Assembly: GCA_943737045.1 (NCBI GenBank)
Contig: CALSFV010000096.1
Location: 124,001-188,000, forward strand
Reading direction: 5' to 3'
Source of the DNA: Parapristionchus giblindavisi
Lineage: Eukaryota; Nematoda; Chromadorea; Rhabditida; Diplogasteridae
DNA length: 64,000 nt
Under the pieces are notes generated by a model. That model searched no databases. It was not told where the DNA came from and saw nothing but the letters and a program-made list of their open reading frames with translations. The position numbers and the translations under genes were made by a program. Of the stretch, positions 1 through 11,500 are shown in pieces; the first letter of the stretch is position 1; each line of letters opens with the position of its first letter.

Positions 1-174
1 GAAGGAGAGGGAGGGGAGAGAGGGAGAGCGAGGTAGAGAGAGGGAGATTGAGGTAGAGGAAGAGAGAGGGAGAGAGAGGTAGAGGAAGAGAGAGGGAGAG
101 GGAGAGGGAGGGACAGAGGGAGAGGGAGGGACAGAGGGAGAGGGAGAGGGAGGGACAGAGGGAGAGGGAGAGGT
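1..174. repeat. GA-rich polypurine repeat
   Basis: The plus strand is almost purely G and A, built from GGGAGA/GGGACAGA-type units. It is one of many such arrays in this window. No gene is supported inside it. Confidence 0.9.
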
Positions 175-398
175 AAGAATAGATGACTTCCGTATCTTGA
201 AGTGGGTAAGCGTACGAGGAGTACAGAAGACAGACTAAAGATATCCCTCCCTCTATTCATCCATGAATGAATGAATAGATGATACATATAAGAATAGAAT
301 GAAGATAATGAGGAATTAGTATGATGGAGATTCATTCCCTCTGTAGATGAAGAGATACGATAAGAGAGATTAATCGAGAGGGAGAGGATTCTAGATGG

Positions 399-464
399 TG
401 AGGAAGGAGAGGGAGAGAGGGAGAGAGAGGGAGAGGGAGAGGAGAGGGAGAGAGGGAGGTAGAT
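399..464. repeat. GA-rich polypurine repeat
   Basis: A short (GGGAGA)-type polypurine tract, preceded by the linker GATTCTAGATGG. A similar TCTAGA-containing linker recurs between arrays elsewhere, for example near 29530-29580. Confidence 0.8.
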
Positions 465-516
465 TGGGTAAAAGCCGGTTAGTAGTGTTGAGTAGGGGGG
501 TAGGTTATCAGATCTA

Positions 517-1035
517 GTGAATAATAATAGTGACAATAGTTGTATTTATATGGAAGATAGAATAGATAGAAGATTGAAAGATGAAATGATTACTGAGATG
601 AGAAGAGTACAATGGTCTTCGAATCTTATTACATCATTCACGTATGTTGTATATTTGAACTCTTCAGACCTATTACTCTTATCTCTCTCTCTATTGTTCA
701 AGAATGTTTTGGATAACGAAAGACCAAAGATCAAAGATCAAAGATCAAAGATCAAATATTATGATTATGTTTCAATTCGTTGTATGTGTTCACTCATTGA
801 ATCGGTTCACATATGAGGAACAAATAGAAGTGGATACTGGTCAAGATTCGAATGAAAGAAGGAGAGGGAGAGAGAGAGAGGTAGAGGGAGAGAGGGAGAG
901 GGAGAGGTAGAGGGAGAGAGGGAGAGGTAGAGGGAGAGAGGGAGAGGGGGAGAGATTCAAGAGGTAGAAGATGATGATCTAAACGGTGGAATCGATAAGA
1001 CATTATACAAGAGACGAAGAAAACAAAATGAATAG
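517..1035 (+). CDS. possible 3' exons of an unidentified gene cut by the window start
   Basis: Three stretches read like exons. One, about 549-640, encodes MEDRIDRRLKDEMITEM and continues through VQWSSNLITSF to a GTATGT donor. The second, about 819-860, encodes EEQIEVDTGQDSNERRR and runs into the GA repeat. The third, about 952-1035, encodes EIQEVEDDDLNGG then KTLYKRRRKQNE and a TAG stop at 1033. The GA repeat between them contains several GAG|GTAGAG sequences that could serve as splice donors. The exon joins are not resolved and I do not recognise the protein. It could be decayed. Confidence 0.25.
861..955. repeat. GA-rich repeat with GGTAGAGG spacers
   Basis: Polypurine array of GGGAGA units interrupted by GGTAGAGG. 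It lies between two coding-like stretches of the possible partial gene at 517-1035. Confidence 0.8.
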
Positions 1036-1105
1036 AGAAAAGAGAAAGTTATAGTGGAAGGTTGTAGAGAATGTCCCATTGGGCAATGTTACGATTTGAA
1101 TGGCA

Positions 1106-1315
1106 GATGTAGAGGGAGAGGGAGGGAGAGGGAGAGAGGGGGAGAGATGGAGGGGGAAGAGGAAGGAGAGGGAAGAGGAGGGAGAGGGGGAGAGGAGAGA
1201 GAGAGGGAGAGGGGGAAGAGGAGGGAGAGAGAAGGGAAGAGGTAGAGGAGTAGAGGGGAGGGGTAGAGGGAGAGTTGAAATGGTAGAGAGGAGAAGGGAG
1301 AGGGGAGGGGAAAAT
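1106..1315. repeat. GA-rich polypurine array
   Basis: About 210 bp of nearly pure purine on the plus strand. Long open frames across it on both strands are low-complexity Arg/Glu/Gly or Ser/Pro/Leu products and are not genes. Confidence 0.9.
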
Positions 1316-1387
1316 AGTCTTTGTACATACATTTGTATACTCGATGAAATAGTGTATATCACTAATTACATATTCATATTCATGTAT

Positions 1388-2596
1388 TTATTCATTATTC
1401 TCATTATTCTTATCCTCTTCTTTCTTTTCTCCTTCATTCTTTACTTGTGCATCCATTTTATTCTTATCGGAATGAGTTAATGGAGGTCCTGAATCATATT
1501 AATATAATCAATAATCAATCAATAATATCTTACTCGATGGATCAGAGATAACTGTAGTACATTGAGTAGTATCTACATCTTTTAAAGTTCGACTAGATGT
1601 GCTTTCTAAAGAATATTGATTGATTAAGAAGTATTTATCGATTTTAACCTTGTGTAGTTCGTTGAGTTTCATCAATATTCTTGTTATCACGAAGACTATC
1701 ACTGCCTGACTGAAATTATAGATATATACAATATTTAATATAATAAATATACTACCTTAGGTATAGCAGTATTGACATTGGAAGGACGAGGAGGGGCATT
1801 TCTACCAGATGCTATGTACACTGCTGAAAAGATCAAAGGCCAAAGATCAAAGATCATATATCAAGATTAGTACAGAGACACAGACTGAGCATACAGTGAA
1901 CTCAAAGATCAAAGATCAACGATCATAAATCAAGATTAGTTCAGAGACATAGACTGAGAATACAGTGAACAAAAAGATTAAAGATCATAGATACTACAGT
2001 ATATTGAATACTGTAGGATACGGTATATTGATATATGAGAGAATATCAACCTTCAATCATTCTATGATGTTTCTCATGATGATCAGGTCGATTAGATTTA
2101 GGAGTGAATGGAGTACGAGAACTACGAATTGATGGTTCATTCTGTAATCAAGATTACTGTAAGATTAGAATACGGTAGAAATGAGCAATGAATACTGGAG
2201 TTAGAAGAGGCAATTCTTCTTCTTGGGATGTTTTTTGTTCTCTTCCACTTGTTCGAAGATGATCAACTAATCTCTTCTTTGGTATAGATACCCATTGTGA
2301 ACCCTCTGGAAGAAAATTGAGTCCTGCCTGGAATGTATCAAGATTGAATGGAATACTGTAGATGGAATGGGTTACTGTAGATTGACTAGGATACTGTAGA
2401 TTCAAGAGAATATAATGTGTACCTGTCTACTCTTTAAATCGAAATAACATGCAGTTGTTGTCAACAAGAGAACAATCAGAATTATTGATGACAAAATCGA
2501 AATTCCAGGGATTCTATATTTTTATTTTTAAATATTTATATTACAAATGAAAAATACTTACGAGAAGTAATTAAAAATTAGAGTAGTATCTCCCAT
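1388..2596 (-). CDS. small single-pass membrane protein, function unknown
   Basis: I assemble eight exons: 2562-2596, 2423-2513, 2196-2327, 2051-2141, 1756-1823, 1649-1709, 1534-1605 and 1388-1488. They sum to 651 nt, giving 216 residues and a TAA stop. The frame stays open across every GT..AG junction, which supports the model. Residues about 13-34 form one hydrophobic segment (IPGISILSSIILIVLLLTTT) that would act as a signal anchor. The rest is hydrophilic: a Lys/Arg patch (SIPKKRLVDHLRTSGREQK), Pro- and His-rich stretches, and a charged tail rich in Lys, Glu and Asn. No known family is recognised. Intron 4 holds several TTTGATC repeats and a duplicated segment of about 60 bp. Start and topology are inferred. 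Confidence 0.55.
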
Positions 2597-2867
2597 TTTT
2601 ATAGAGAAAATGGCATACAGACGATAATAAAGATCGACCGATTATCGCCAATAAAAATATGAAAATGAATGAGTAAATGGTATAACATGGGAACAAATGA
2701 ATAAATAATTCATTTATCTAATTTCTTAAATTTTCATAAACAAATTCATGAGTACGTGTGAATTACAATTGTAAAGGTCATTGATTTGATTGATTTGAGA
2801 AGAAAAGAAAATGTTCATAGAATGTTTGAATGAATGACAGATGATGATAAGGATACATGAGATATGT

Positions 2868-2949
2868 GCAGCGATGTCCGAGTGGTTAAGGAGATTGACT
2901 AGAAATCAATTGGGCTCTGCCCGCGTAGGTTCGAATCCTGCTCGCTGCG
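2868..2949 (+). tRNA. tRNA-Ser (AGA anticodon)
   Basis: The 7-bp acceptor arms GCAGCGA and TCGCTGC pair perfectly and are followed by discriminator G. The anticodon stem ATTGA/TCAAT encloses loop CTAGAAA, giving anticodon AGA. A long variable arm (GGGCTCTGCCC) is typical of class II tRNA-Ser. The T arm contains GGTTCGAATCC. A run of T follows within 15 bp and would terminate RNA polymerase III. No intron is present. It appears to be an intact gene. Confidence 0.95.
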
Positions 2950-3647
2950 AATTATTTTGATTTTTTTTCTCATATATCAGTGCTGGCTAAATCTACATGT
3001 TCATCCATTTTATGTTTTCGCCTTTATAAATTCACATTAATTTAAATTATATAATAAAATATAGAATAGCTTGACTAATCGTTGATCCATTCCATCACAC
3101 ATATCGTGCCTTACACTATATGTGAATGTCAAACGGATAATTTTTTAGCTGAACGATTTTAAATGAAGTGATCTAAAACTCTTATAGTTAGTACTTCTCG
3201 TGGGCAATAGTAACATTCAATAACGTTTGCATACGAGAGTATGCAAAAGTTATTAAATGTTTTATATGTTCTCTCTGATTCCTTCTAATTTTGCTTATTT
3301 TGGAGCATTTCCTTACACTGACTGATTCAAATTCCAAAGACAGGAGAGTTGTACTTCGTGGTGAGAATCTACACCACATCAGGTGTCCTCTTCGAGGGCA
3401 TTTTAACTCACTCTATTTGACAATGGTTACTCCCCCTTTAAGCCAAAGTAAAAGAAATGGCTACATGCATCTTAGCATTCTATACAATTCATTTTAAACA
3501 TATCAACTTGTGGATTATTATTAGTGTGTAATATTCTTTACAAGAGAATGGTGAGTATATCTTTATCCTCATCACATAAAACATATCATATCAATCAATC
3601 ATATTTCTTCTCCATTTCTTCAATTCATCTTCTATTCTCTTCGTTTA
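2950..3647. other. intergenic, no gene seen
   Basis: AT-rich DNA between tRNA-Ser and the 3' end of the Ser-rich gene. The short open frames at 3188-3497 overlap on both strands and show no coding or splice pattern. Confidence 0.6.
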
Positions 3648-5094
3648 TCATTGAAGAAGTTTAATAACATCTTCTCTCATCATAATCATCTTTCTAATTG
3701 ATTCATCTATTTCATCGAGTAGCAGAAGAGCTTGTTCCTATAATCAATCAAAAATTCATTTAATCAATCAATAATCTAATCTAACCGAGATAGTCTTAGT
3801 CTGTGCTCCCATATTCTTATTTCTTGTCTCATCTTTCATGCTCTTCAATTCATCATTGATTAAATACAAATCAATCGATAATTGATCAAACCTCAATATC
3901 ACTCTCATATCCATTATCACTACAATCATTCCATGAAATATCATTCGGAGTAATCCAAATTGATGAATCTGAATTATTGATTGATTAGATTGATTATGAA
4001 TAGATAACTAACCTTCATTGAATAGATTTGGTTCAAATGAAGAATATGGATCAACGGAGGATAATGAAGAGATTGATTCAGTTGATTCAGATGATAAAGA
4101 GAATTGAGATGATGAAAGTTCGAAACAATCAAATCCACAATGAGGGCATATGAAAGTAGATGAAAAAGATGAAGAAGAATCGAAGGAGATGGAAGAATGA
4201 ATTGAAGATGATGATGATGTTCCAGATGGATCAATCAATAAAGATGAAGATGATTCACTAGGATCAATCCATAATGTAGATGATGGAGACTCGGTTGGAT
4301 CAATAAAGATCGATGATGATGACGAAATCCCTGTAGGATCCATAAAGATACTGCTTGATGAGGATACGGTATCAAAGAAGGAACCAATCGATACTGTTGA
4401 CGAACTTGAAACCGTATCAAATAGATGCCCAAACGATACAATAGAGGATTGTGATACGGTATCGAATATTGAGCCTATAGATACGGTAGAGGAGGATCCA
4501 TCAGTCGATACAATCGATGGCTTGGATACTGTATTGAAGGTGGAAGATACTGTAGATGGGATAGATACAGTATACAGATTAGATCCATTCCATGATGTAG
4601 ATGGATGGAGTACGGTATCGAATAGAGTACGGAATGATACGATCGATGACAATGATACAGTAATCTTCAAAGATGGAAGTCCAATTGAGATCTGATCTGA
4701 ATCGTTTCCTACATAGAATGATATTATAAGATACGGTATCTCTTACATTCACTCCAAACTTTGGCCAATTGTAGAGGATGAGATGATACAGTAAGAAGTC
4801 TACTGATCTCAGGCTTTACTGAACCAAACAGGGATACTGTAAATATTGATTGATTATAGATTAGGGAAGAAGCAGTTAACTAACAATTCTTAAGAATAAT
4901 CATAGATCTCTTCATGATTTCTTCCCTTTCGATCTTCTTTCCATTATGATGCTTATGAGAGAGGATAAGATTAGACTGAAATCAAAAGTGGAGATGAAGG
5001 GTAGATTATATGGAGGATATAAAGGATATTGGTATATGGATATGGATATGGATATGGAGATCTTAGTCAGAGTTGGATATCAAATACATACCAT
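3648..5094 (-). CDS. Ser-rich repeat protein with a CPHCGFDC motif
   Basis: Seven exons fit in one open frame: 5092-5094 (only the ATG), 4885-4975, 4747-4836, 4013-4696, 3892-3968, 3786-3842 and 3648-3737. They total 1092 nt, or 363 residues. The large exon carries diverged repeats of about 20-25 residues built on phrases such as FDTVSSSSTVSIGSF and then SSSIFIDPTESPSS. A CPHCGFDCFE motif follows, which resembles half of a zinc ribbon. The tail is acidic, then mixed-charge and likely helical (LLLLDEIDESIRKMIMMRED). No signal peptide is seen in this model. The Asp-Thr-Val-Ser codons often read GATACGGTATC, a motif that also occurs in introns nearby. Function unknown. The acceptor before the large exon was chosen because the nearest upstream AG would create a stop. 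Confidence 0.5.
5030..5060. repeat. TGGATA hexamer microsatellite
   Basis: About five tandem TGGATA-type units lie in the first intron of the Ser-rich gene. Confidence 0.7.
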
Positions 5095-5789
5095 AATTAG
5101 TAGATAGTTAGTAGATAGAAGTCAGTAGAGAAGAACCGATCACAATTAATGTGAACGATGAGAATGAATGAATGAGACGATGAATGAATGAATGAACGAT
5201 AAAATGTCTCCTTTTATAGGCAAAAATTATCGAATTTGAATTATATTCAAATAGTATTGGACAATATTCCACTAATTATACGTCACGATCATTCCATTTT
5301 TTTATTTCTTCCCTCCCAATCACAAATATATTATATGCCCCACATCTTCTTTTGTGATATTTCAACTGCTTTAACCAATCGTATATACTCTGTTCAAATT
5401 TACACATCCAATTGTAGTACAATAACATATCACTGTTCTTTCGTTTTCAATCTACATATACAATTCATTCTCCATTGAAATATGTTATCCTTTCTCTCCC
5501 TAGATAAGCCCCAATTACTGTATATTAGTATGCAATCACATTATTCCATCTTTGTAAAGGAAACATGTGCATAAACAATTAATTTGATGTAGTAGATGTA
5601 TTTCTACCAAAAATAATATAATGAGAAAACTGCTTTATTTGAAGAAAATAAGAAAAATTGGGGAGCATTTTACATACTTTGAGCGGTGAGGTGGGGTAGA
5701 TGGTGCGTGTAGTGCGCTTGGTGTGCAGTGTCAGGTCGCTTTCAGAACTTTAAAAACAGGCAATTAATAATTCGCACCCAGTACCCCGA
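5095..5789. other. intergenic between divergent genes
   Basis: This stretch separates the minus-strand Ser-rich gene from CCZ1 on the plus strand, so it should hold both promoters. A (GAAT)n-like tract lies near 5160-5200. A more GC-rich stretch at 5680-5790 does not look coding. No specific promoter element can be named. Confidence 0.5.
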
Positions 5790-5858
5790 ACTGTAGTGTA
5801 GTGTGATATATGGTTATGAGCCTCATGTTACCTACGACGCGGGTTCAAATCTATTTGA
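5790..5858 (+). repeat. tRNA-like module (degenerate)
   Basis: It contains an A-box-like segment (TAGTGTAGTG ... GGTTATGAG) and a B box GGGTTCAAATC at 5841-5851 with tRNA-like spacing. No acceptor stem pairs, so this is a tRNA relic or a tRNA-derived SINE head rather than a working tRNA. Confidence 0.5.
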
Positions 5859-5912
5859 AAATATTGATTTTTTAGTATTCTATCAGTATTTAACTATTCT
5901 TAATCGTGGGAA

Positions 5913-8092
5913 ATGCATGGGAGTCCAATGTACTTTATTGGAGCTGGTAATAGCTCTCATGTAATGCGTGGAGCACAGGTAAGCTTTTGTTTATGTTATC
6001 GAGGCTCGTCATATTAACCTTTATTCATACAGAATCGTTTAACTGATATTATGGATGGATTCTTCATTGCCCATCCACTTTCTGGAAGGAAAGAAGGAGA
6101 AGAAAGCAATCGTATCATGTACTACTACCCTAAGAGTGATTCCATCGATAAGCAAGTATAGTCTATTATCTTAATCTAATAAACATCTTGAACGATGAGA
6201 TATACATCCATCATATAGAGCTATATTGTTAATTGGTTGAATAATGATTCAGACTGAAATAACTGGATTCGCTGAAGCTGTAGTCAACTTCACTGATAAC
6301 TTTGTGAATGTTCCAACAGGAGAAAGAGTTAAGAAATCAGATGAAGTTCCATACAGGTAAGTAAATCCATTCGTATATCATTATCCTCGTCTCATATTAT
6401 ATCTCAGAGATGTAGTTACTGCAAAAACAGTTCATGTCTATATTATGGTAGAGAAGGCTCAATTCATGCTTGGTATCATCATTAACAAGTTAGTTTCATT
6501 GAATGAGATCAATATTATATACTGATGACTATAGGAAAGCTGCAACCGATATGGATTATACTATATTTACTCCAACTCTTCGTAATATATTGATGAATGC
6601 ATATAAGATGTTTCGTCTCTTCTTTGGTCATTTCACTACATTTCATCAGTATCTTTCATTCATTTCTATTCTATCATCTTCAATATATTATATTCTAGAG
6701 AAGATGTTGATCGATTCAAAGATAGAATAGAATATTTCTTCTCTCGATATTTATCAGTTCTTCGTGTATTCCAAGTAATCGATTGTCTCCATATCCAATC
6801 GATTAATCGATATATCTTTAGATGCCTCTTCTCGACTACTTCTCCGGTGTTCAATTCCTTCGTCTTGATAATTCTAATGTATTTACTGATATCGATGCAT
6901 TCACTACGGAATTGATTGAACAAATACCAAAGATAGATAAAGTAAGTAGTCATGATATACATATGATCTCATATACTTTATTTATCATATATTTGTATAT
7001 TATATATTATCATCTATTATCTATATCTATTATCATCTATTATTATCTCATATATTCATATATATTTGATCTCATCTATTTGTAGGTAGTATTCCTATAT
7101 CAAGATTGTCTTCTATATTATACAGTACCAAAGAAGGATCTTCCTCCATTATATCATTATCTTAGTCATAATCTGTTACCAATGAGCCTTCGTACTGAAC
7201 TTGAACCTAATAATCTTATCTCAAGGTTTACTCATTCTATTTATATATTCTTATATTATTGATTGATTTAGACCTGTTGGTCATCAGGGAAAATTCGTGA
7301 CGGGACCAATTGAATATTCAACAGATGAACCAATTGAAGGTGAAGATTCACTCCCTATTGTATATCTAAGTGAAAATGAGAATAGTAATATTCTCATACC
7401 GTATCATTTGGTGAGTGAGTATACTGTATCTCTCAATCAATCAATAATTCATTTGAAGGTAGCATATCGATCGTTGAATGCTACAGTATGTATGTTTATT
7501 CGTGATGAGATCAGTCGTCATTTAATGAGAGATATTGAAGGATGTTTAGGGACAGAATTACCTCATCTGGCATCATCTATAGCCGATTCGTTAGTTATCG
7601 ATTAGTTATAGTCTATGATTACTGTATATTGTAGATACGGTAAACAATCATCAGATATTGGTAGAGAGATGGATTTCCATTATATCTATTACAATCCTTC
7701 ATCACTTAGTCTTCGTACAACATTTCTTGATCCTCCATTGGGCAATGGACCTCCATCTGTTCCATCTAATGTTCATAAGTAAGTATTAATCATTTATATT
7801 ATATTATATCTATTCATTTATTTAGATTAGCCTGTAGTTCATTCGATAAACTTATGGATGATGGTGAAGAATTCGGTGAATGTTGTGTAAAGGCAGATAA
7901 TGAATGGTGGATATTTCTCAAGAAGGTACGGTACTTTTCCATTTGGGATATCTAATGAGATTACTGTAACAGGCTAATCAACGTACACTTGTACTACTTC
8001 TTCCTCCATCCAATTATTCCAATCTAGCTGAGATTCATACGAAAGTTCAATCGATAATCAAGACTTATTTTCAATCGATATTCTTAATATGA
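5913..8092 (+). CDS. ccz-1: vacuolar fusion protein CCZ1 homolog
   Basis: CCZ1 pairs with MON1 to form the guanine-nucleotide exchange factor for Rab7 on endosomes, driving early-to-late endosome conversion. The translation matches the animal family along its length. FFIAHPLSGRKEGEESNRI corresponds to the conserved N-terminal FFVYNP..GPREGEEENKI region. LLDYFSGVQFLRLD and the KFVTGPIEYS region match the middle, and the C-terminus (VKADNEWWIFLKK ... then NLAEI) matches the conserved end. Exons begin 5913-5978, 6033-6155 and 6253-6356, with introns mostly 40-70 bp; the stop is TGA at 8090. Length is about 450 residues, near the family norm. The first 30 residues are nematode-specific or partly 5'UTR, since ATG occurs again just before the conserved start. 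AATAAA signals lie at 8213 and 8223. Confidence 0.88.
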
Positions 8093-8597
8093 TCGTATCA
8101 TTCCATTGTACTATATCATACTATTTATTTCCTCATCTCAGTGATTATTTTGTTACATTCTGCCTTTAATATTGTTGCCATATCTTTATCCCATCACTTG
8201 TGATAATTGACTAATAAAATATAATAAAGCTAGTTTGTAATGCAATACGGATGTGGAAAGGGCACATACTTCTTCATGTTCTTCATACAAACCTTAGTCT
8301 CTTCACTCTTCCCTATGTCCCTCTATCTATCTCTCTCTATCACTCTTCCCACTCTATCCATCATCTTTCTTCGTCCAACTTATCATGTCTCGTTCTCCTT
8401 GTGAACTTTTCGTCCCAAAGGTATCCATATCTTTAAATTATTATTCTTTATAAGTTGAATCAGCCGTATATATTAATCTTTCATCTATTGATATTGTGTA
8501 CTGTCTTATAGTAGAGAATGGTCTTTGATAAACTTGAATTGAACAATGATTTTATAATTGGAAAATATATGTATCAATATGATCTTTGATCTTTGAG
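8093..8597. other. CCZ1 3' flank and intergenic
   Basis: Contains two AATAAA polyadenylation signals (8213, 8223) and then AT-rich sequence. An ATG followed by GTCTTTGATAAAC at about 8520 could be an ATG-only first coding exon for the next gene, spliced to 8598. This is speculative. Confidence 0.4.
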
Positions 8598-11500
8598 GTG
8601 AAAGGATCAAATAGTTGTTCAATCTGTGAAAGAAATGAATCAGATCATTCAAATTCATCACCATATTGGAATCCATCTCAACATTCATCTAAGTAGATCA
8701 ATAACTTATCATTAATCTTCTATTCATTCATAATATTCAGATCAACTTCTCCTTTAGTTGCTCCCTCACTAAATTCAGCCTTTTCCCTCTATAAAAAGAA
8801 CAAGGAACATCCTGGTTAGATCTGTTTTATATGTTTATCTATATGAAACAATAGGAAGTTATACATAAATTATTTCTCTTTTTGCGGAAAGAAAAAAAAA
8901 GAGAAGCATGAGTAGGTAGAGATAGTAATATTAAAAAAATAGTTTTAAATTTCAATACGGTGAACACGTGTAACTTGTTTTCTCTTATCATTTATGCATG
9001 TACATCCCTTCTAAATATACCGTACCTATTCTCAAATCAATCTGCCATACACCATTTACAGTATCCCATATACCGTATCTTTAGACTCTCCAATTCTATC
9101 TCCTCGTCGTCCAATTCATCGTAGACCAATCCCACAAGGAAGAATACTTAATCCTCGTCCAAGAAGAGCTCATCCTCCTACTGTATCATATTATTGATTA
9201 TTGATTGATTGACCATAATATTGATTAGTCTAGACTATAAAGAGGATAGTAACAAGTCGATATCCTCTTATCTCTTATCTATCATTTGTTTGTTTAGATC
9301 TCTTAACTAGCCATTGATATCTTTGAAGTCTCATCATTCTATTCATTTAGATCGATAATCGATCGGAATCGAATCTCACACAGAAAATTGAAGATGATAA
9401 GAGATTACGGTCGAATAGTGCAGGAAATCGATTGGATGATGATACGTGGGTACTTTTACAATTATATTTATCCATAAAAATACTTAGTTATCTATAGTTA
9501 TAGTTCATTAGTTATTATTAGTTAGTTATATATAATTAACTAATTATCGATATGATAACGGATATTTTTTTTTCTTTTCTTTGTGTTTTCCCCCTCATAA
9601 CAATGTCTACATGTATGCATGTGCAATACGTTCGAAAATGTTTGAAATGTTAAAAAAAAATTCTAGAAGTAGTAGTGGAACAATTGATAGTAGATCTCCA
9701 TCTCCTATCAAAGAAGAACCAAAAAGAGCACGAAACTTCCAGAAGATATTAACAAGATTCCAGGTATTATCTATAGTCTATTGAAGATTCTAAATCAAAT
9801 TGCTCCCACTTGAAGATATTGAATTAGAATCCAGACCATGTCACTAGAACCATTTGACATGAATATGTAACATATACCAATAATACATCGTTTCCTAATA
9901 CATTCATAAACGGCCTTTTCCATATTCATGATCTTGAATAAGAGAGAAATGATAATAATGAAGTATAGTCGACTTGTCTCATCTTGAACTCCTCACCTTC
10001 TTCTATAATCATTGATTCATTGAAGTGTTAATATCTTTTAATCAAATAGTCTTATCACTGAAGGGGTTAAGTATCCTACGTAATCTCTTCCTCTTCATTC
10101 ACTCCTCTTCGTCTTCTTCGAATGTCAAGAGGGTGCTTCTATTTGCCATTGTTCCCCAATGTTTTTATACAACTCTTTCACGAGTTTCTACCTTTCCCTC
10201 ACTATCTCTCCCTCTCCCTCTTCTCCCTCTCCCTCTCCCTCTCCCTCTATCTTCTCATACTTCTAAGATCTCTTCTACTTGTTCATCAATTGATCTACTC
10301 AATTATTGATTGATGGACGATCGATATCCTACATCACTTCATCGTATGATATTATCTTCATTTGAGAATGCTTCTGAACCATCAAACCTAGGAAGAAATA
10401 ACAGAAGAATTACAGTAGGAACAATTCGATTAGATGGAAGTCCTCAATATACCGGTTCGATTCTTTTCTTTATTTATCGATTAATTACTATCATAACATG
10501 TTTTTACTGAATACTTTTCATTATTTCAATTTGGTTGGTATTCAGATTCTCCATCCGTAAGTAGACGTAGTTCACTTCATGGAAATAGTCCAAGTAGAAC
10601 TAATTCTGCTAGAAGTACAAAGGGAGGAAGACAATCTTTACCATCTCCTATATCGTTAGTATTAATCCAATCAATAAATTCATCTTAATCAATCAATATC
10701 TTCAGTCATTATGTTCCTGAATCATCAATTCGTCGATCATCAAATATCTCATCTCATCGTTCTCCTCCATCAATTCAATCTGATTCTCCATTCTCAATTG
10801 AATCTATTCCATCTTCTATATCTAAACCTATTCCACTCACCATATCTATTCCTTCACAACAACAAAAGTTTGACTTTTATTTATCAAGTAAATAAAAAAA
10901 ATTAATTAAAAAAAAATTAAAATTAAATTAAACTTAAAGTAAACAATGTGATGCTATAAGAAATTATGATACAAAGATGTTTGAAGAGGAAAGTTGGAAT
11001 AATTTTGTCATTTACATATATGAAATAACTAAATATACATATATTGTAATGATATTGTTCTAGTTCTTGTAAGCGTCTTTCTCTTCCATCTCATTGGGTT
11101 AAAGAGACAGATATAGATGATCCATCTTCATTCAATCATCATTTCACTTCAATTGCATCTCCTGATGATCCTGTTTGTATTCTCTAATCATTTCAATCAA
11201 TCGATAATCATTTATAGAGACAAGAATGCACTACTTTCGTCAATCCAACTCCTATGGTAGGAGCAACGAGAGAAACATTTGAGAGGAGGGTATGCTATAA
11301 TTAAAATGAATGAAAAATGGATAAATAAATAAATGTAGCCAATGTTAACTGGAAATTGTCGTCGATTAGCTGATTATCAGAATAATATCATGAATGGAAA
11401 AAGAAATAAAGAAGAAAATAAACAAGAAAGGAATGGAATTGGTTAGATTATTCATTTATTTCAATCAATTTCATTATTGTCTTTAGAAGGGATAAAGAAT

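Noticed and set aside
3974..4441. Other minus-strand frames inside the Ser-rich exon
   Set aside because: They are out-of-frame shadows of the 220-codon exon; His/Leu-rich products without spliced continuation.
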